From NCBI RefSeq assembly GCF_000369625.1, contig NZ_KB850113.1:1652356-1716355 (forward strand): DNA of 64,000 bases. Reading direction: 5' to 3'. The notes beneath the pieces are model-generated. The model searched no databases and was not told the origin of the DNA. It saw only the letters and a program-made list of their open reading frames with translations. Positions 28,989 to 38,107 of this stretch are shown here, piece after piece (position 1 is the stretch's first letter; each line of letters begins with the position of its first letter). The DNA is from Acinetobacter variabilis. GTDB taxonomy: Bacteria; Pseudomonadota; Gammaproteobacteria; Pseudomonadales; Moraxellaceae. A program made the position numbers and the translations under genes.

Positions 28989-29100
28989 TTCCTTTTCCTT
29001 TAAATCTTCGGAAAGTGGAATTAGTATCTACGAATTTTTACAAAATAGGCTTTCAATTTATTTTATAATAAGTATTATTTTTCGAATTATATTCTAATTT

Positions 29101-29595
29101 ATGAAAATATCTTCCAAATCTGTGCGAGTAAAACTTGACCGAATTGATAAAAATATCATTCATCACTTGCAAGCCAATGGCCGTATTCAGAATAACGATC
29201 TGGCGCGTGAAATTGGACTATCTCCTTCTTCCTGTCTCCGTCGAGTGAAATTGCTTGAAGATGCGGGCGTGATCCAGAATTACACCACCATCGTTGATTC
29301 ACAGAAAATTGGTTTTCAACTGATTCTATTTTCACGGATCTGGCTGGTGGGTCAGGATGCAGAAACCATTGATACTTTTATCGAGGCGATGAAAGAACTG
29401 CCTCAGGTGATGGAGTGCTATATCATTCTGGGTGAATGTGATGCAATGTTAAAAGTTGTGGTGCCTGATCTGGAAAGTTACCGCAAATTCCAGTCCACAC
29501 ATTTGACCAAGAAAAATGGCATTACCAGTGTTAAAACAGATTTACCCAGTCAGATCATCAAGCAAAGTTTTCAATTACCGCTGGATGACTTGTAA
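29101..29595 (+). CDS. Lrp/AsnC family transcriptional regulator
   Basis: A 164-aa regulator with an N-terminal winged helix-turn-helix (LDRIDKNIIHHLQANGRIQNNDLAREIGLSPSSCLRRVKLLEDAGVI) and a C-terminal RAM ligand-binding domain (MKELPQVMECYIILGECDAMLKVVVPD). Such proteins sense amino acids as octamers. It is divergent to the LysE exporter gene and is the likely regulator of it. A MKISSKSVRVK extension precedes the usual Lrp start. It ends in its own terminator. Confidence 0.92.
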   Translation: MKISSKSVRVKLDRIDKNIIHHLQANGRIQNNDLAREIGLSPSSCLRRVKLLEDAGVIQNYTTIVDSQKIGFQLILFSRIWLVGQDAETIDTFIEAMKELPQVMECYIILGECDAMLKVVVPDLESYRKFQSTHLTKKNGITSVKTDLPSQIIKQSFQLPLDDL

Positions 29596-29611
29596 AGTAT
29601 TTTAGCAATAA

Positions 29612-29636
29612 AAAAGGATGACCTTAGTCATCCTCC
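29612..29636. terminator. Terminator between the Lrp gene and the 124-aa gene
   Basis: Hairpin AGGATGAC-CTTA-GTCATCCT with A-rich left and weak T-rich right flank; it lies between two converging genes and favours the minus-strand one. Confidence 0.75.
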
Positions 29637-29643
29637 ATATACA

Positions 29644-30018
29644 TTAAACTTGTAAAAAGTCACGATGCACATGACTCAGTTCAATCAGTTCATAAGACTT
29701 TAGATCAAAAATATTCCAGATTTCGAGCGCATCTTCTTTCAGGTCAACAGCTTTACTGGCTCGTTGCGTGGTCTGCCATTGCAGATCAGAAATCCATAGA
29801 TAATACTGGCCTGTTTCAGGATTATAAGCCTGCATTTTCCCTTCTGCATTAATCCCTTGCACGATTGCTCCTTCAGGGAGAACGGCTTCAATAGTGGGCA
29901 AGCTAATCTCAACAAAATGTTTAATCTGGCGTAAACCATAACCCGCAAACATATCTTTTTGGGCTGGGCTTAACTGCGCATGCTTTTGTTGTATATCCGG
30001 GATAATTGCTATGTCCAT
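29644..30018 (-). CDS. Unrecognised 124-aa cytoplasmic protein
   Basis: A soluble 124-aa protein (MDIAIIPDIQQKHAQLSPAQ...) without signal peptide or membrane helix. The segment GINAEGKMQAYNPETGQYYLWISDLQWQ looks like a beta-sheet domain, and the C-terminus contains a His/Glu/Leu-rich stretch. Not recognised as a known family. It has its own terminator downstream and no operon partner. Codon use is like its neighbours. Confidence 0.6.
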   Translation of the reverse strand: MDIAIIPDIQQKHAQLSPAQKDMFAGYGLRQIKHFVEISLPTIEAVLPEGAIVQGINAEGKMQAYNPETGQYYLWISDLQWQTTQRASKAVDLKEDALEIWNIFDLKSYELIELSHVHRDFLQV

Positions 30019-30225
30019 AAAAATTCCAGTATCGAGATCGCTGATTTTCTTTTAAAAATTGATTACTATTTATACTTATATCCGAAAACAGCCATTTGAA
30101 AAATAAGACAATAGTGAAATATCTTTCCAACAGTCTGTTCAGGTCATATTTTGAGCATGATACATGAAAGTTTTATGCCATGAATCCTAATCATCCGACA
30201 AGCGGAAGAAAACTTTATATTTTTC

Positions 30226-31155
30226 CTATTCTTTATGCTGTGCCCGCGGATGCGCCTGATCATAAATCTGCGCAAGTCGATCAAAATCAATATGAGTATA
30301 AATTTGTGTAGTACTCAAATTGCTATGCCCCAACATTTCCTGAACGGCACGAAGGTCACCGCTATTCGACAGCATATGACTGGCAAAACAATGCCGCAAT
30401 AAATGCGGATGCAGGTCAACATTAACCCCTGCACGCTGTGCCTGAAACTTGACCCGGTTTTCAATTTGCCGTGCACCGAGCGGATTGCCTTTTTGGGTGA
30501 TAAATACATTCGCGTCAGGTACAAAATCACCATTCCAGAGCGGATAAATTTTTAGCCATTCCATCAGACTGTCTTTGGCTTTTGAACCAAAAGGCACTAC
30601 CCGGGTTTTATTGCCTTTACCAGTAATACGCAAGAGCTGACGATTAAAATCAACATCCTTGATTCTTAAGCTCTGAATTTCTGCCAAACGTAAACCACTG
30701 GAATAGAGTAATTCCAGAATCGCCTTGTCTCTCAACCACATTTGCTGCTGCGCTTCGGTTTCTGGAGCCGGCTGGTCCAGAATCTGGTTCACAGTTTCAA
30801 TATCCACCATACCCGGCAAAGGACGTGACTGACGTTTCAACTGAAAATCATCAGCCGGATTAAATGCCAGATACTGCGCCTGCTCTGCCCATTTCATGAA
30901 CTGGCGAATCGAAGAAAGCATCCGTTGCAAGCTACTTGAACTTAATCCGTGCTGCTCGACTTTTTCAGCCAGAAATTGACGTAAATCTGTGGCTTCCACA
31001 TCATTGAGTGCCAGTCGTTGTACTGCGCAGAACTCCAGAAAATCAGCCACATCACGTTCATAGGCCTGCAAGGTATGTTTAGACTGGTTCTGGATCTCAC
31101 GTTCTTTGAGCCAGATTCCGAGCAAGTCTTTTGCAGAAAGCTTTACTTGCTCCAT
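30226..31155 (-). CDS. xerC: Tyrosine recombinase XerC
   Basis: XerC, with XerD, resolves chromosome dimers at dif. The 309-aa protein has the N-terminal SAM-like core-binding domain (about residues 8-95) and the catalytic domain with all six residues: Arg156, Lys180, His251, Arg254, His277 and Tyr286 (TQIYTHID). It overlaps the upstream hydrolase gene by 13 bases. The order lptM-lysA-dapF-hydrolase-xerC resembles the conserved dapF-xerC neighbourhood of gammaproteobacteria, which makes XerC more likely than XerD or a phage integrase. Confidence 0.95.
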   Translation of the reverse strand: MEQVKLSAKDLLGIWLKEREIQNQSKHTLQAYERDVADFLEFCAVQRLALNDVEATDLRQFLAEKVEQHGLSSSSLQRMLSSIRQFMKWAEQAQYLAFNPADDFQLKRQSRPLPGMVDIETVNQILDQPAPETEAQQQMWLRDKAILELLYSSGLRLAEIQSLRIKDVDFNRQLLRITGKGNKTRVVPFGSKAKDSLMEWLKIYPLWNGDFVPDANVFITQKGNPLGARQIENRVKFQAQRAGVNVDLHPHLLRHCFASHMLSNSGDLRAVQEMLGHSNLSTTQIYTHIDFDRLAQIYDQAHPRAQHKE

Positions 31156-31760
31156 TCAATTGACTCCAGCCAGGCTTCAATCAGTTCTGCGGTCTGTACT
31201 GGATGAGTCGCCGCAAAGAAATGATCCTCGTTTTGAATTATATGCAGGTTTGCATGTTTCAAATTTTGCTTTAAGCATTGCCCCACCTGAACGGTACTTA
31301 AAGCGTCTTGATCACCCCAGATCAATAGAACAGGAATCTCAAGATTGCTTAATTGCTCCAGACTAAACACGGTTTGATCTTGTAAAAACCAGTCAGGAAC
31401 AGCCTTAAACTGTTCGCGATAATTTGTTCGCCAGTCAGCACAACCAAACTGTGATAGATCCAGACCACCAGAAGTTGCCAATAAAACCAGCCCTTTGACT
31501 TTCTCTGGATGTTCGAGGGCAATCCCAACTGCAAGGACTCCCCCCATGGACTGGGCAACCAAAATCGAATTATCTTCAATCTGCTCTGTGATGAATTCCT
31601 GCAGATCATGGAGATTTTGAATAGTTGAGTTTGGTTCTACCCCATCGAAGCCCGGATATGCCAATATTTTTGTAGATTGATCTGTTTTTAAATGAGCCAA
31701 CAAGGGCTGCCAAAAGCCTTGGCTGCCTGATGCACCCGGTAAAAACACAAGCTGATTCAT
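31143..31760 (-). CDS. Alpha/beta hydrolase
   Basis: A 205-aa alpha/beta hydrolase with nucleophile elbow VAQSMGG (Ser near residue 70), catalytic-Asp-like LLIWGDQDALS and His in NEDHFFAATHP. Substrate unknown. It sits between dapF and xerC, overlapping xerC by 13 bases, but a terminator separates it from dapF, so hydrolase-xerC is probably the transcription unit. Confidence 0.85.
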   Translation of the reverse strand: MNQLVFLPGASGSQGFWQPLLAHLKTDQSTKILAYPGFDGVEPNSTIQNLHDLQEFITEQIEDNSILVAQSMGGVLAVGIALEHPEKVKGLVLLATSGGLDLSQFGCADWRTNYREQFKAVPDWFLQDQTVFSLEQLSNLEIPVLLIWGDQDALSTVQVGQCLKQNLKHANLHIIQNEDHFFAATHPVQTAELIEAWLESIEWSK

Positions 31761-31803
31761 AGCAGTGTTGTGATATCAATTAAATATGGAATTCATCCTA
31801 TCA

Positions 31804-31836
31804 TAAAAAAAGCACCGTACTATGTGCGGTGCTTTT
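31804..31836 (-). terminator. Terminator of lptM-lysA-dapF
   Basis: Arms AAGCACCG and CGGTGCTT with flanking A and T runs, 20 bp after the dapF stop. Confidence 0.88.
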
Positions 31837-31856
31837 TAGAGAAATAAATGTTGGGA

Positions 31857-32702
31857 TTAACCTTGGAAGTAGCGCAAGTCCAGACGGCCTTCATAAACAT
31901 TGGCGGTTGGACCTGTCATCCAGACCACATCACCTTCTTTCCATTCAATCTGCAATTTACCACCCGCAAGTTCAATTTCGACCTTGCTAGATAACAAACC
32001 ACGGCGCATACCAGACACTGCTGCAGCACAGGCACCTGTACCACAAGCCAGTGTTTCGCCTACACCACGCTCATAAACACGTAAACGGGCATGCTTTTCA
32101 TCAATGATCTGCATAAATCCAGCATTAACGCGTGCCGGAAAACGCACATGGGATTCCACCTTTGGACCAATTTTAGCTACATCGGCAGTCAACACATCCG
32201 GAACAATCGTCACTGCATGTGGATTACCCATATTCACCACATCAATCGTCAGCTTCTCTCCACCCGCTAGATCAATGTCATACAGATTTTCCGGTTCTTC
32301 AGCCACGAATGGAATTTCCTGAGGCAGGAATTTTGGATAACCCATATTCACTCGTACCCAGCCATTGGCACCAAGTTCAGGTTCCACGATTCCGGCTTTG
32401 GTCTGTACCTTGATTTTGGTTTTAGTCGTTAATTGACGTTCATGCACGAAACGGGCAAAACAGCGCACACCATTACCGCACTGCTCAACTTCAGAACCAT
32501 CCGCATTAAAAATACGGTATTTAAAATCTGCACTTGGAATATCAGGCGGTTCAACAATCAAGAGCTGGTCAAAACCCACACCAAAGTTACGATTTGCCAA
32601 GCGCTGAATAGTGAGAGTATCCAGATAAGCACGCTGGCTAATCAGGTCTACCACCATAAAATCATTGCCCAGGCCATGCATCTTGGTAAATTCAAGCAAC
32701 AT
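31857..32702 (-). CDS. dapF: Diaminopimelate epimerase
   Basis: DapF converts LL- to meso-diaminopimelate for lysine and peptidoglycan. The 281-aa protein has the two catalytic cysteines: Cys75 in EQCGNGVRC and Cys220 in LACGTGACA, plus [15 protein letters not shown] start ([16 protein letters not shown]). Length is standard. It follows lysA by 12 bp; together they perform the last two steps of lysine synthesis. Confidence 0.98.
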   Translation of the reverse strand: MLLEFTKMHGLGNDFMVVDLISQRAYLDTLTIQRLANRNFGVGFDQLLIVEPPDIPSADFKYRIFNADGSEVEQCGNGVRCFARFVHERQLTTKTKIKVQTKAGIVEPELGANGWVRVNMGYPKFLPQEIPFVAEEPENLYDIDLAGGEKLTIDVVNMGNPHAVTIVPDVLTADVAKIGPKVESHVRFPARVNAGFMQIIDEKHARLRVYERGVGETLACGTGACAAAVSGMRRGLLSSKVEIELAGGKLQIEWKEGDVVWMTGPTANVYEGRLDLRYFQG

Positions 32703-32714
32703 TATTCAGTCTCC

Positions 32715-33959
32715 TTAAGGCAATAAACGCTCACGTTCCCAAAGTGATTCAACCGTTTCACGCTCACGAATCAGATGCGCCTGATCACCATCCACCATCA
32801 CTTCAGCAGCACGGCCACGACTGTTATAGTTTGAACTCATTACGAAACCATATGCACCAGCCCCAAGAACTGCTAGTACATCATTTTCTTTAATGGCAAG
32901 CTCGCGTTCTTTGCCCAGGAAATCGCCTGTTTCACAGATCGCGCCCACCACATCCCATTCTTTTGTTTCCACATCTGTACGCGGTGTCACAGACTGAATA
33001 TCCATCCATGCTTCATATAAAGCTGGACGAATCAGGTCATTCATCGCGGCATCAATGATGGCAAAGTTACGGTGATTGGTTAGTTTCAGCAGATCCACTT
33101 TGGTCAGTAAAACACCTGCATTGGCAGAGATACTACGACCCGGCTCCATATAAACTTTCAGGCCCAGTTTTTCTAAAGCCGGACGCATGGCATTGGCATA
33201 TTCTTCAACCGATGGCGGTGTTTCATCTTTATATGTCACACCCAGACCACCACCAATATCGATGTGTTTCAGGTTGATGCCCATGTCTTTCAGCTTGTCG
33301 ATCATCACAATGACACGATCCAGCGCATCAACAAACGGCTGAGTTTCAGTCAACTGCGAACCGATATGACAGTCAATCCCGACCACTTCAAGATTTGGCA
33401 ATGATGCTGCATAAGCATAGGTATCAAATACGCTATCTGATGGAATACCAAATTTGTTTTCTTTTAAACCAGTGGAAATATATGGATGAGTCTTGGCATC
33501 AACATCCGGATTAACACGTAGAGAAATCGGCGCTTTAACCTTAAGTTCAGCCGCTACTTTCTGAATACGGTCCAGTTCGGCATAAGATTCCACATTAAAA
33601 CAGGCGATGCCTACTTCTAATGCCTTTTTAATATCTGCTTCAGATTTACCCAAGCCTGAGAATACGATTTTTGAAGGCTCACCACCGGCTTTCAAGACAC
33701 GAGCCAGTTCACCACCAGTCACGATATCGAAACCAGCACCCTGCTTGGCCAATACATTCAATACCGCAAGATTAGAGTTTGACTTTACCGCAAAACAGAT
33801 TTGATGATCGATAAAGCTAAAAGCACGGTCCATATCCAGATAATGCTTTTCAAAAGTTGCTTTTGAATAAACATAAAGTGGTGTGCCAAATTGCTCTGCG
33901 AGCTGTTGCAGTGAACATTGCTCAGCATGCAATACCCCATTAATGCGGGTGAAACTCAT
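32715..33959 (-). CDS. lysA: Diaminopimelate decarboxylase
   Basis: LysA decarboxylates meso-diaminopimelate to lysine with PLP. The 414-aa protein has the PLP lysine at residue 59 (CFAVKSNSN), the glycine-rich PLP phosphate loop (HIDIGGGLG), and the C-terminal Cys motif CETGDFLGKER. It follows lptM by 24 bp and precedes dapF by 12 bp. Confidence 0.98.
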   Translation of the reverse strand: MSFTRINGVLHAEQCSLQQLAEQFGTPLYVYSKATFEKHYLDMDRAFSFIDHQICFAVKSNSNLAVLNVLAKQGAGFDIVTGGELARVLKAGGEPSKIVFSGLGKSEADIKKALEVGIACFNVESYAELDRIQKVAAELKVKAPISLRVNPDVDAKTHPYISTGLKENKFGIPSDSVFDTYAYAASLPNLEVVGIDCHIGSQLTETQPFVDALDRVIVMIDKLKDMGINLKHIDIGGGLGVTYKDETPPSVEEYANAMRPALEKLGLKVYMEPGRSISANAGVLLTKVDLLKLTNHRNFAIIDAAMNDLIRPALYEAWMDIQSVTPRTDVETKEWDVVGAICETGDFLGKERELAIKENDVLAVLGAGAYGFVMSSNYNSRGRAAEVMVDGDQAHLIRERETVESLWERERLLP

Positions 33960-33983
33960 GAATGTATCCTTTCTCTGAAAGTC

Positions 33984-34217
33984 TTAAGGAGATGGTGTTG
34001 AATCGGATTCAGCGGGCGCTTCAAATTGCTGCTTGACCGGCGCATCCTGTTGTTCATCTGATACTTGCGGTGCAGATTCAGTATTTTTATAGAGTAAATA
34101 CTTGGCACGTTTATCGTAGTTTGGATCATTTGGAAGATGTAAAGCTCCCGACTGACCACAACCGACCAAGGCAAAACCGACTGTAATTAAACTGATGTAG
34201 CAAATGACCTGACGCAT
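33984..34217 (-). CDS. lptM: LPS translocon maturation chaperone LptM-like lipoprotein
   Basis: A 77-aa lipoprotein. The signal peptide ends in the lipobox VGC and the mature N-terminus reads CGQSGALHLPND, matching the CGQxGPLYLP pattern of YifL/LptM, a small lipoprotein that helps LptD disulfide maturation. The start MRQVICYIS at 34217 is used; an ATG further upstream at 34274 adds residues with no signal-peptide character. The C-terminal tail is charged and Pro-rich. It heads the lysA-dapF operon as YifL does near dapF in E. coli. Confidence 0.88.
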   Translation of the reverse strand: MRQVICYISLITVGFALVGCGQSGALHLPNDPNYDKRAKYLLYKNTESAPQVSDEQQDAPVKQQFEAPAESDSTPSP

Positions 34218-34305
34218 CTGACCACCTATATGAGTATTTTCGATGAAGTATAACGCGATCATCCGTATGACCAAAGCGCTAAACGCTAGAGAGTATATTC
34301 AGACA

Positions 34306-34338
34306 TAAAAAAACGCCAGCAGATCGCTGACGTTTTTA
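34306..34338 (-). terminator. Terminator of cycA
   Basis: Hairpin AAAACGCCAGC-AGATC-GCTGACGTTTT with one mismatch, flanked by A and T runs. Confidence 0.8.
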
Positions 34339-34348
34339 TTGATATGGA

Positions 34349-35752
34349 TTATTTATGTTTCTGTTTATATAAGCCTAAATATCCAATAATCAGCAAAATG
34401 AACCACACCGGGCTGACCATCAAGGCACGACGGGTATCATCTTCCAGCGACAACACACCAATCATGCCGACAAAGAAAATAATCACGATCCAGCAAGTCA
34501 CCAACCCACCAGGCAACTTGAATATGGATTTAGCATGCAATTCCGGACGGGTACGGTAATAGATCATGTAGCTCCAGATAATGATCAGCCATACACAGAT
34601 AAACAGAATAGTCGACAAAGTTGTTGCCAAAGTAAATGCTTCAACCGTATTCGGCACGAAGTACTGTAATGCTGCACCGAGCAATAAACAGATCGCAGAG
34701 AAATACAAAGCATTCGCTGGAACGGCGCGCGAATTCAAACGACCAAAGGCTTTCGGTGCCTGTTCTTCACGAGATAAACCGAACAACATACGGCTGGTTG
34801 AGAACACTCCACTATTCATCGATGACATTACTGATGACAACACCACCAGGTTCATGATGATTGCAGCCGCCGCAATACCTGCCTGACTGAACAGATTCAC
34901 AAACGGAGAAACATTTGGATTGATCTGATCCCATGGTGTTACTGACATCACAATGATCAGAGCCAGCACATAGAAAATAATGATACGGATCGGAATCGAG
35001 TTCACCGCTTTCGGCAAGTTACGCTCTGGATCTTTGGTTTCAGCAGCCGTAGTACCAACCAGCTCTACACCTACAAAGGCGAAAATTGCAATCTGGAAAC
35101 CGGCCAGGAAGCCCATAGTCCCTGTCGGGAATAAACCGCCATGATCCCAGATATGCGCAAATGAAGCGACCGTACCTGCATCACTAGTAAAGCCAGTAAA
35201 GATCATCCATAAACCTACGGCGATCAGTACAATAATGGCAATAATCTTGATCAGGGCGAACCAGAATTCCATTTCACCAAACAGTTTCACGGTTGCCAGG
35301 TTCAAGCCCATAATGAAGACAATAGAGGCAATACTGATCAGCACGCCTTCGCCCGGAGTAAATGGCAGGCCGTTATTAAAGAATTGCAGGTAATAGATAA
35401 TGGCTGACAGATCCGCGATACCAATCGTGATCCAGCATAACCAGTAGGTCCAGCCGACAAAATAACCTGCCCATGGCCCGATCAGATCGGTGGCAAAATC
35501 GATGAAAGATTTATATTGCAGATTGGATAACAGTAATTCACCCAATGCGCGCATGACCAGAAACACCATAAAACCGATGATCATATAAATCACCAGAATG
35601 GATGGTCCTGCCAGGCTAATGGTTTTACCTGAACCCATAAACAGGCCGGTGCCAATCGCACCCCCAATGGCAATTAACTGCAGGTGCCGGTTGGATAAAC
35701 TACGCTGTAGCTCACCATCTTCCGATGATGAGTGACTATATTTTTCTGACAT
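34349..35752 (-). CDS. cycA: D-serine/D-alanine/glycine permease
   Basis: A 467-aa APC family amino-acid/H+ symporter with 12 predicted helices. Sequence blocks agree closely with E. coli CycA: LSNRHLQLIAIGGAIGTGLF, SGKTISLAGPSI, LFGEMEFWFALIKI, GVELVGTTAAETKDPE and SGVFSTSRMLFGL. CycA takes up D-serine, D-alanine, glycine and the drug D-cycloserine. It is divergent from the AGCS symporter at 36.1 kb, so two alanine-type carriers sit back to back. A terminator follows. Confidence 0.9.
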   Translation of the reverse strand: MSEKYSHSSSEDGELQRSLSNRHLQLIAIGGAIGTGLFMGSGKTISLAGPSILVIYMIIGFMVFLVMRALGELLLSNLQYKSFIDFATDLIGPWAGYFVGWTYWLCWITIGIADLSAIIYYLQFFNNGLPFTPGEGVLISIASIVFIMGLNLATVKLFGEMEFWFALIKIIAIIVLIAVGLWMIFTGFTSDAGTVASFAHIWDHGGLFPTGTMGFLAGFQIAIFAFVGVELVGTTAAETKDPERNLPKAVNSIPIRIIIFYVLALIIVMSVTPWDQINPNVSPFVNLFSQAGIAAAAIIMNLVVLSSVMSSMNSGVFSTSRMLFGLSREEQAPKAFGRLNSRAVPANALYFSAICLLLGAALQYFVPNTVEAFTLATTLSTILFICVWLIIIWSYMIYYRTRPELHAKSIFKLPGGLVTCWIVIIFFVGMIGVLSLEDDTRRALMVSPVWFILLIIGYLGLYKQKHK

Positions 35753-36073
35753 TATTTCATTTCAACTTTAAGTTTTAATCGCGACAAATTAACGTAAAAA
35801 ACCCGGAATACAAAAAGAAAATTCGCATCATTTGTATTTTCCAACTAATCTTGCAAGTTAATTTATTTTTCTTATATCAATATTCATTTATCTTTAGTCT
35901 TAGTTTTAAGGCGCAATGAATACAGGATTTTTCTTGTCAAAGCGCTGAAACTATGTAAAAAATAGAATACAAATCCGCCAATATTCGCGTTTAGGATGAG
36001 CGCGCATGGCATAGCAATTGCTTTTCAATCAACATCTCAAATAAAGCTGACACGGATAAATAAGAAGAAATTT
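35753..36073. other. Divergent intergenic region, cycA / AGCS symporter
   Basis: 321 bp, AT-rich, with the promoters of two divergent amino-acid carriers. No clear operator palindrome or riboswitch was recognised. Confidence 0.4.
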
Positions 36074-37420
36074 ATGCAAAATTTACAAAGCATCATGGAA
36101 ACCGTCAGTGGCTGGGTCTGGGGCCCTTATATGCTGGTCCTCATTGTCGGTACCGGTATATTCCTGACCTTCCGCCTGCTGTTCTGGCAGTTCCGCATGT
36201 TGCCACTGGCCTTTAAACAGGTTTTTGGCAAACACCCTTCGCATGAAGGCGATATTTCCCAGTTTGGCTCACTCATGACCGCACTGTCAGCTACCATCGG
36301 TACCGGTAATATTGCCGGTGTGGCAACTGCCTGTGTGCTGGGTGGTCCTGGGGCCGTATTCTGGATGTGGATGACTGCCCTGTTCGGAATGGCAACCAAA
36401 TATGGCGAAGGTGTACTGGCCGTCAAATACCGGGTTAAAAATGAACGCGGTGAAATGTCTGGCGGTCCAATGTATTACATTGAGCGTGGCCTGAAATGGA
36501 AATGGCTGGCGCTGATCTTTGCGTTCTTTGGTGCTGTCGCATCTTTCGGAATTGGTAGTTCAGTTCAGTCCAACACTGTTGCACTTGCAGTAGAAAATGG
36601 TTTCGGTCTGGAAACCTGGGTTACAGGGATCGTAATCACTGCATTTTCTGCACTGGTAATTCTGGGCGGGATTAAGTGGATTTCTAGAGCTGCTTCTTTC
36701 ATTGTACCGATCATGGCGATTGGTTATGTAGCGGGCGGTCTGATCATTATTTTCACCCATCTCGATTTAGTGGGTCCTGCACTAAAAATGATTTTCACCT
36801 ATGCTTTTACTGGTGAAGCTGCCGTAGGTGGTGCGATTGGTGCGGCGATTCGTTATGGTGTCGCGCGTGGTGTATTCTCAAATGAAGCTGGTATGGGTTC
36901 AGCACCGATTGCCGCAGCTGCTGCAAAAACCGATCACCCTGCACGTCAAGGCTTGGTTTCCATGACCGGAACCTTTATTGACACGATTATTGTCTGTTCG
37001 ATTACCGGTATTGTCTTGGTGATGGGCTTCATCATGGCCGGCAGTGATTTTGGTGGACAAACCGGTGCTGTTCTGACCGTTTCTACATTTAACAAACTGC
37101 TGCCAGGTGTTGGTGGCTGGATTGTGACCTTCGGCATTATCTTCTTCGCCTATTCCACCATTTTAGGCTGGAGCTACTACGGGGAAAAATGTGCAACCTA
37201 TCTGCTCGGTGAAAAATTTGTATTCCCTTATCGCATCATTTATATCGCTTCAGTATTTATTGGCTGTGTAGCAACACTGGATCTGGTCTGGCTGTTCGCA
37301 GACACATTCAACGGTTTGATGGCGATTCCAAACTTGATCGGCCTGCTACTGCTGTCTGGGGTGATCGTGAAAGAATCCAAAGATTTTATTGCTCGCCGTA
37401 AATCAGGTGAACTGTATTAA
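36074..37420 (+). CDS. AGCS family alanine/sodium symporter
   Basis: A 448-aa Na+:alanine (AGCS) symporter. Family landmarks: FGSLMTALSATIGTGNIAGVATA (first conserved block), SGGPMYYIERGL and GVARGVFSNEAGMGSAPIAAA, which is the AGCS signature, and GWSYYGEKCATYLLG near the end. About ten helices are predicted. The start at 36074 (MQNLQSIMETVSGWVWG) has GAAGAAA upstream; the frame is open to 35996 but that part is not family-like. A terminator follows 20 bp downstream. Confidence 0.92.
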   Translation: MQNLQSIMETVSGWVWGPYMLVLIVGTGIFLTFRLLFWQFRMLPLAFKQVFGKHPSHEGDISQFGSLMTALSATIGTGNIAGVATACVLGGPGAVFWMWMTALFGMATKYGEGVLAVKYRVKNERGEMSGGPMYYIERGLKWKWLALIFAFFGAVASFGIGSSVQSNTVALAVENGFGLETWVTGIVITAFSALVILGGIKWISRAASFIVPIMAIGYVAGGLIIIFTHLDLVGPALKMIFTYAFTGEAAVGGAIGAAIRYGVARGVFSNEAGMGSAPIAAAAAKTDHPARQGLVSMTGTFIDTIIVCSITGIVLVMGFIMAGSDFGGQTGAVLTVSTFNKLLPGVGGWIVTFGIIFFAYSTILGWSYYGEKCATYLLGEKFVFPYRIIYIASVFIGCVATLDLVWLFADTFNGLMAIPNLIGLLLLSGVIVKESKDFIARRKSGELY

Positions 37421-37441
37421 TAAAATTTAAAACCCTTAATA

Positions 37442-37470
37442 AAAGAGCCACGTTCATCGTGGCTTTTTTA
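37442..37470 (+). terminator. Terminator of the AGCS symporter gene
   Basis: Hairpin AGCCACG-TTCAT-CGTGGCT followed by TTTTTT; flanked on the left by A-rich sequence, so it may also serve the converging 141-aa gene. Confidence 0.9.
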
Positions 37471-37493
37471 TCAATTTAAGTTTGCTAAAACTA

Positions 37494-37919
37494 TCAGTTC
37501 ACACGGCCAGAAAATTCATCATCATGAGCTTGATTTAGATTTAAGAACTCTTCACGATCGGCTTCAATCTCAAGAGCAGTTTCTAGAGATAATACAAAGA
37601 ACAGTACACCCGGAATTTTCATTTCCCCTTCGGCATCTTCCAGATGTTCACTGACCATTTGGTAAATTGGATTGGCTTCATCAAATGGCACATCGATATA
37701 AAGATCACCTGAATAACTTTCAATTACGCCAGGCTGTTCTATGCCCATACAGGGTGCAAAATTAATTTGGCGTTGCTCTAGCCATTCCATCAGGTTCTGA
37801 CGTAAATGATAGGACTCAGCATCTGCATTTTCATGTTCGTAATTTTCAAAATGTACAAATAATACATCACGGTCTTTTTCACGTGCGATCGCATCGATAT
37901 GTTTTAAAAGATGTGGCAT
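37494..37919 (-). CDS. Unrecognised acidic 141-aa protein
   Basis: A soluble, strongly acidic protein (many Asp/Glu, for example EHLEDAEGEMKIPGVLFFVLSLETALEIEADREEF). It begins MPHLLKHIDAIAREKDRD and contains one Cys in NFAPCMGIEQPG. No signal peptide or known motif is visible. Family not recognised. It converges on the AGCS symporter gene and is divergent from radA (188 bp between starts). Confidence 0.6.
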   Translation of the reverse strand: MPHLLKHIDAIAREKDRDVLFVHFENYEHENADAESYHLRQNLMEWLEQRQINFAPCMGIEQPGVIESYSGDLYIDVPFDEANPIYQMVSEHLEDAEGEMKIPGVLFFVLSLETALEIEADREEFLNLNQAHDDEFSGRVN

Positions 37920-38107
37920 GTCAGGATTCCTGTACCCGTGATGAATTTTCTCATTATAGAAGGTATTTCACTTTCATGTAGAAAGGTGAATTCATAAGCG
38001 TCATATGCTGACGTAAATCAGTGACTTTTTCAGCCAAAGGTCTTGGTTTTCAGTCTCATTCACCGCTATGCTGTAGCCCCCATTCCCAATATTTATTTTC
38101 GGAAATT

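Noticed and set aside
30226..31155. Phage or integron integrase
   Set aside because: Length, catalytic residues and the dapF neighbourhood fit housekeeping XerC.
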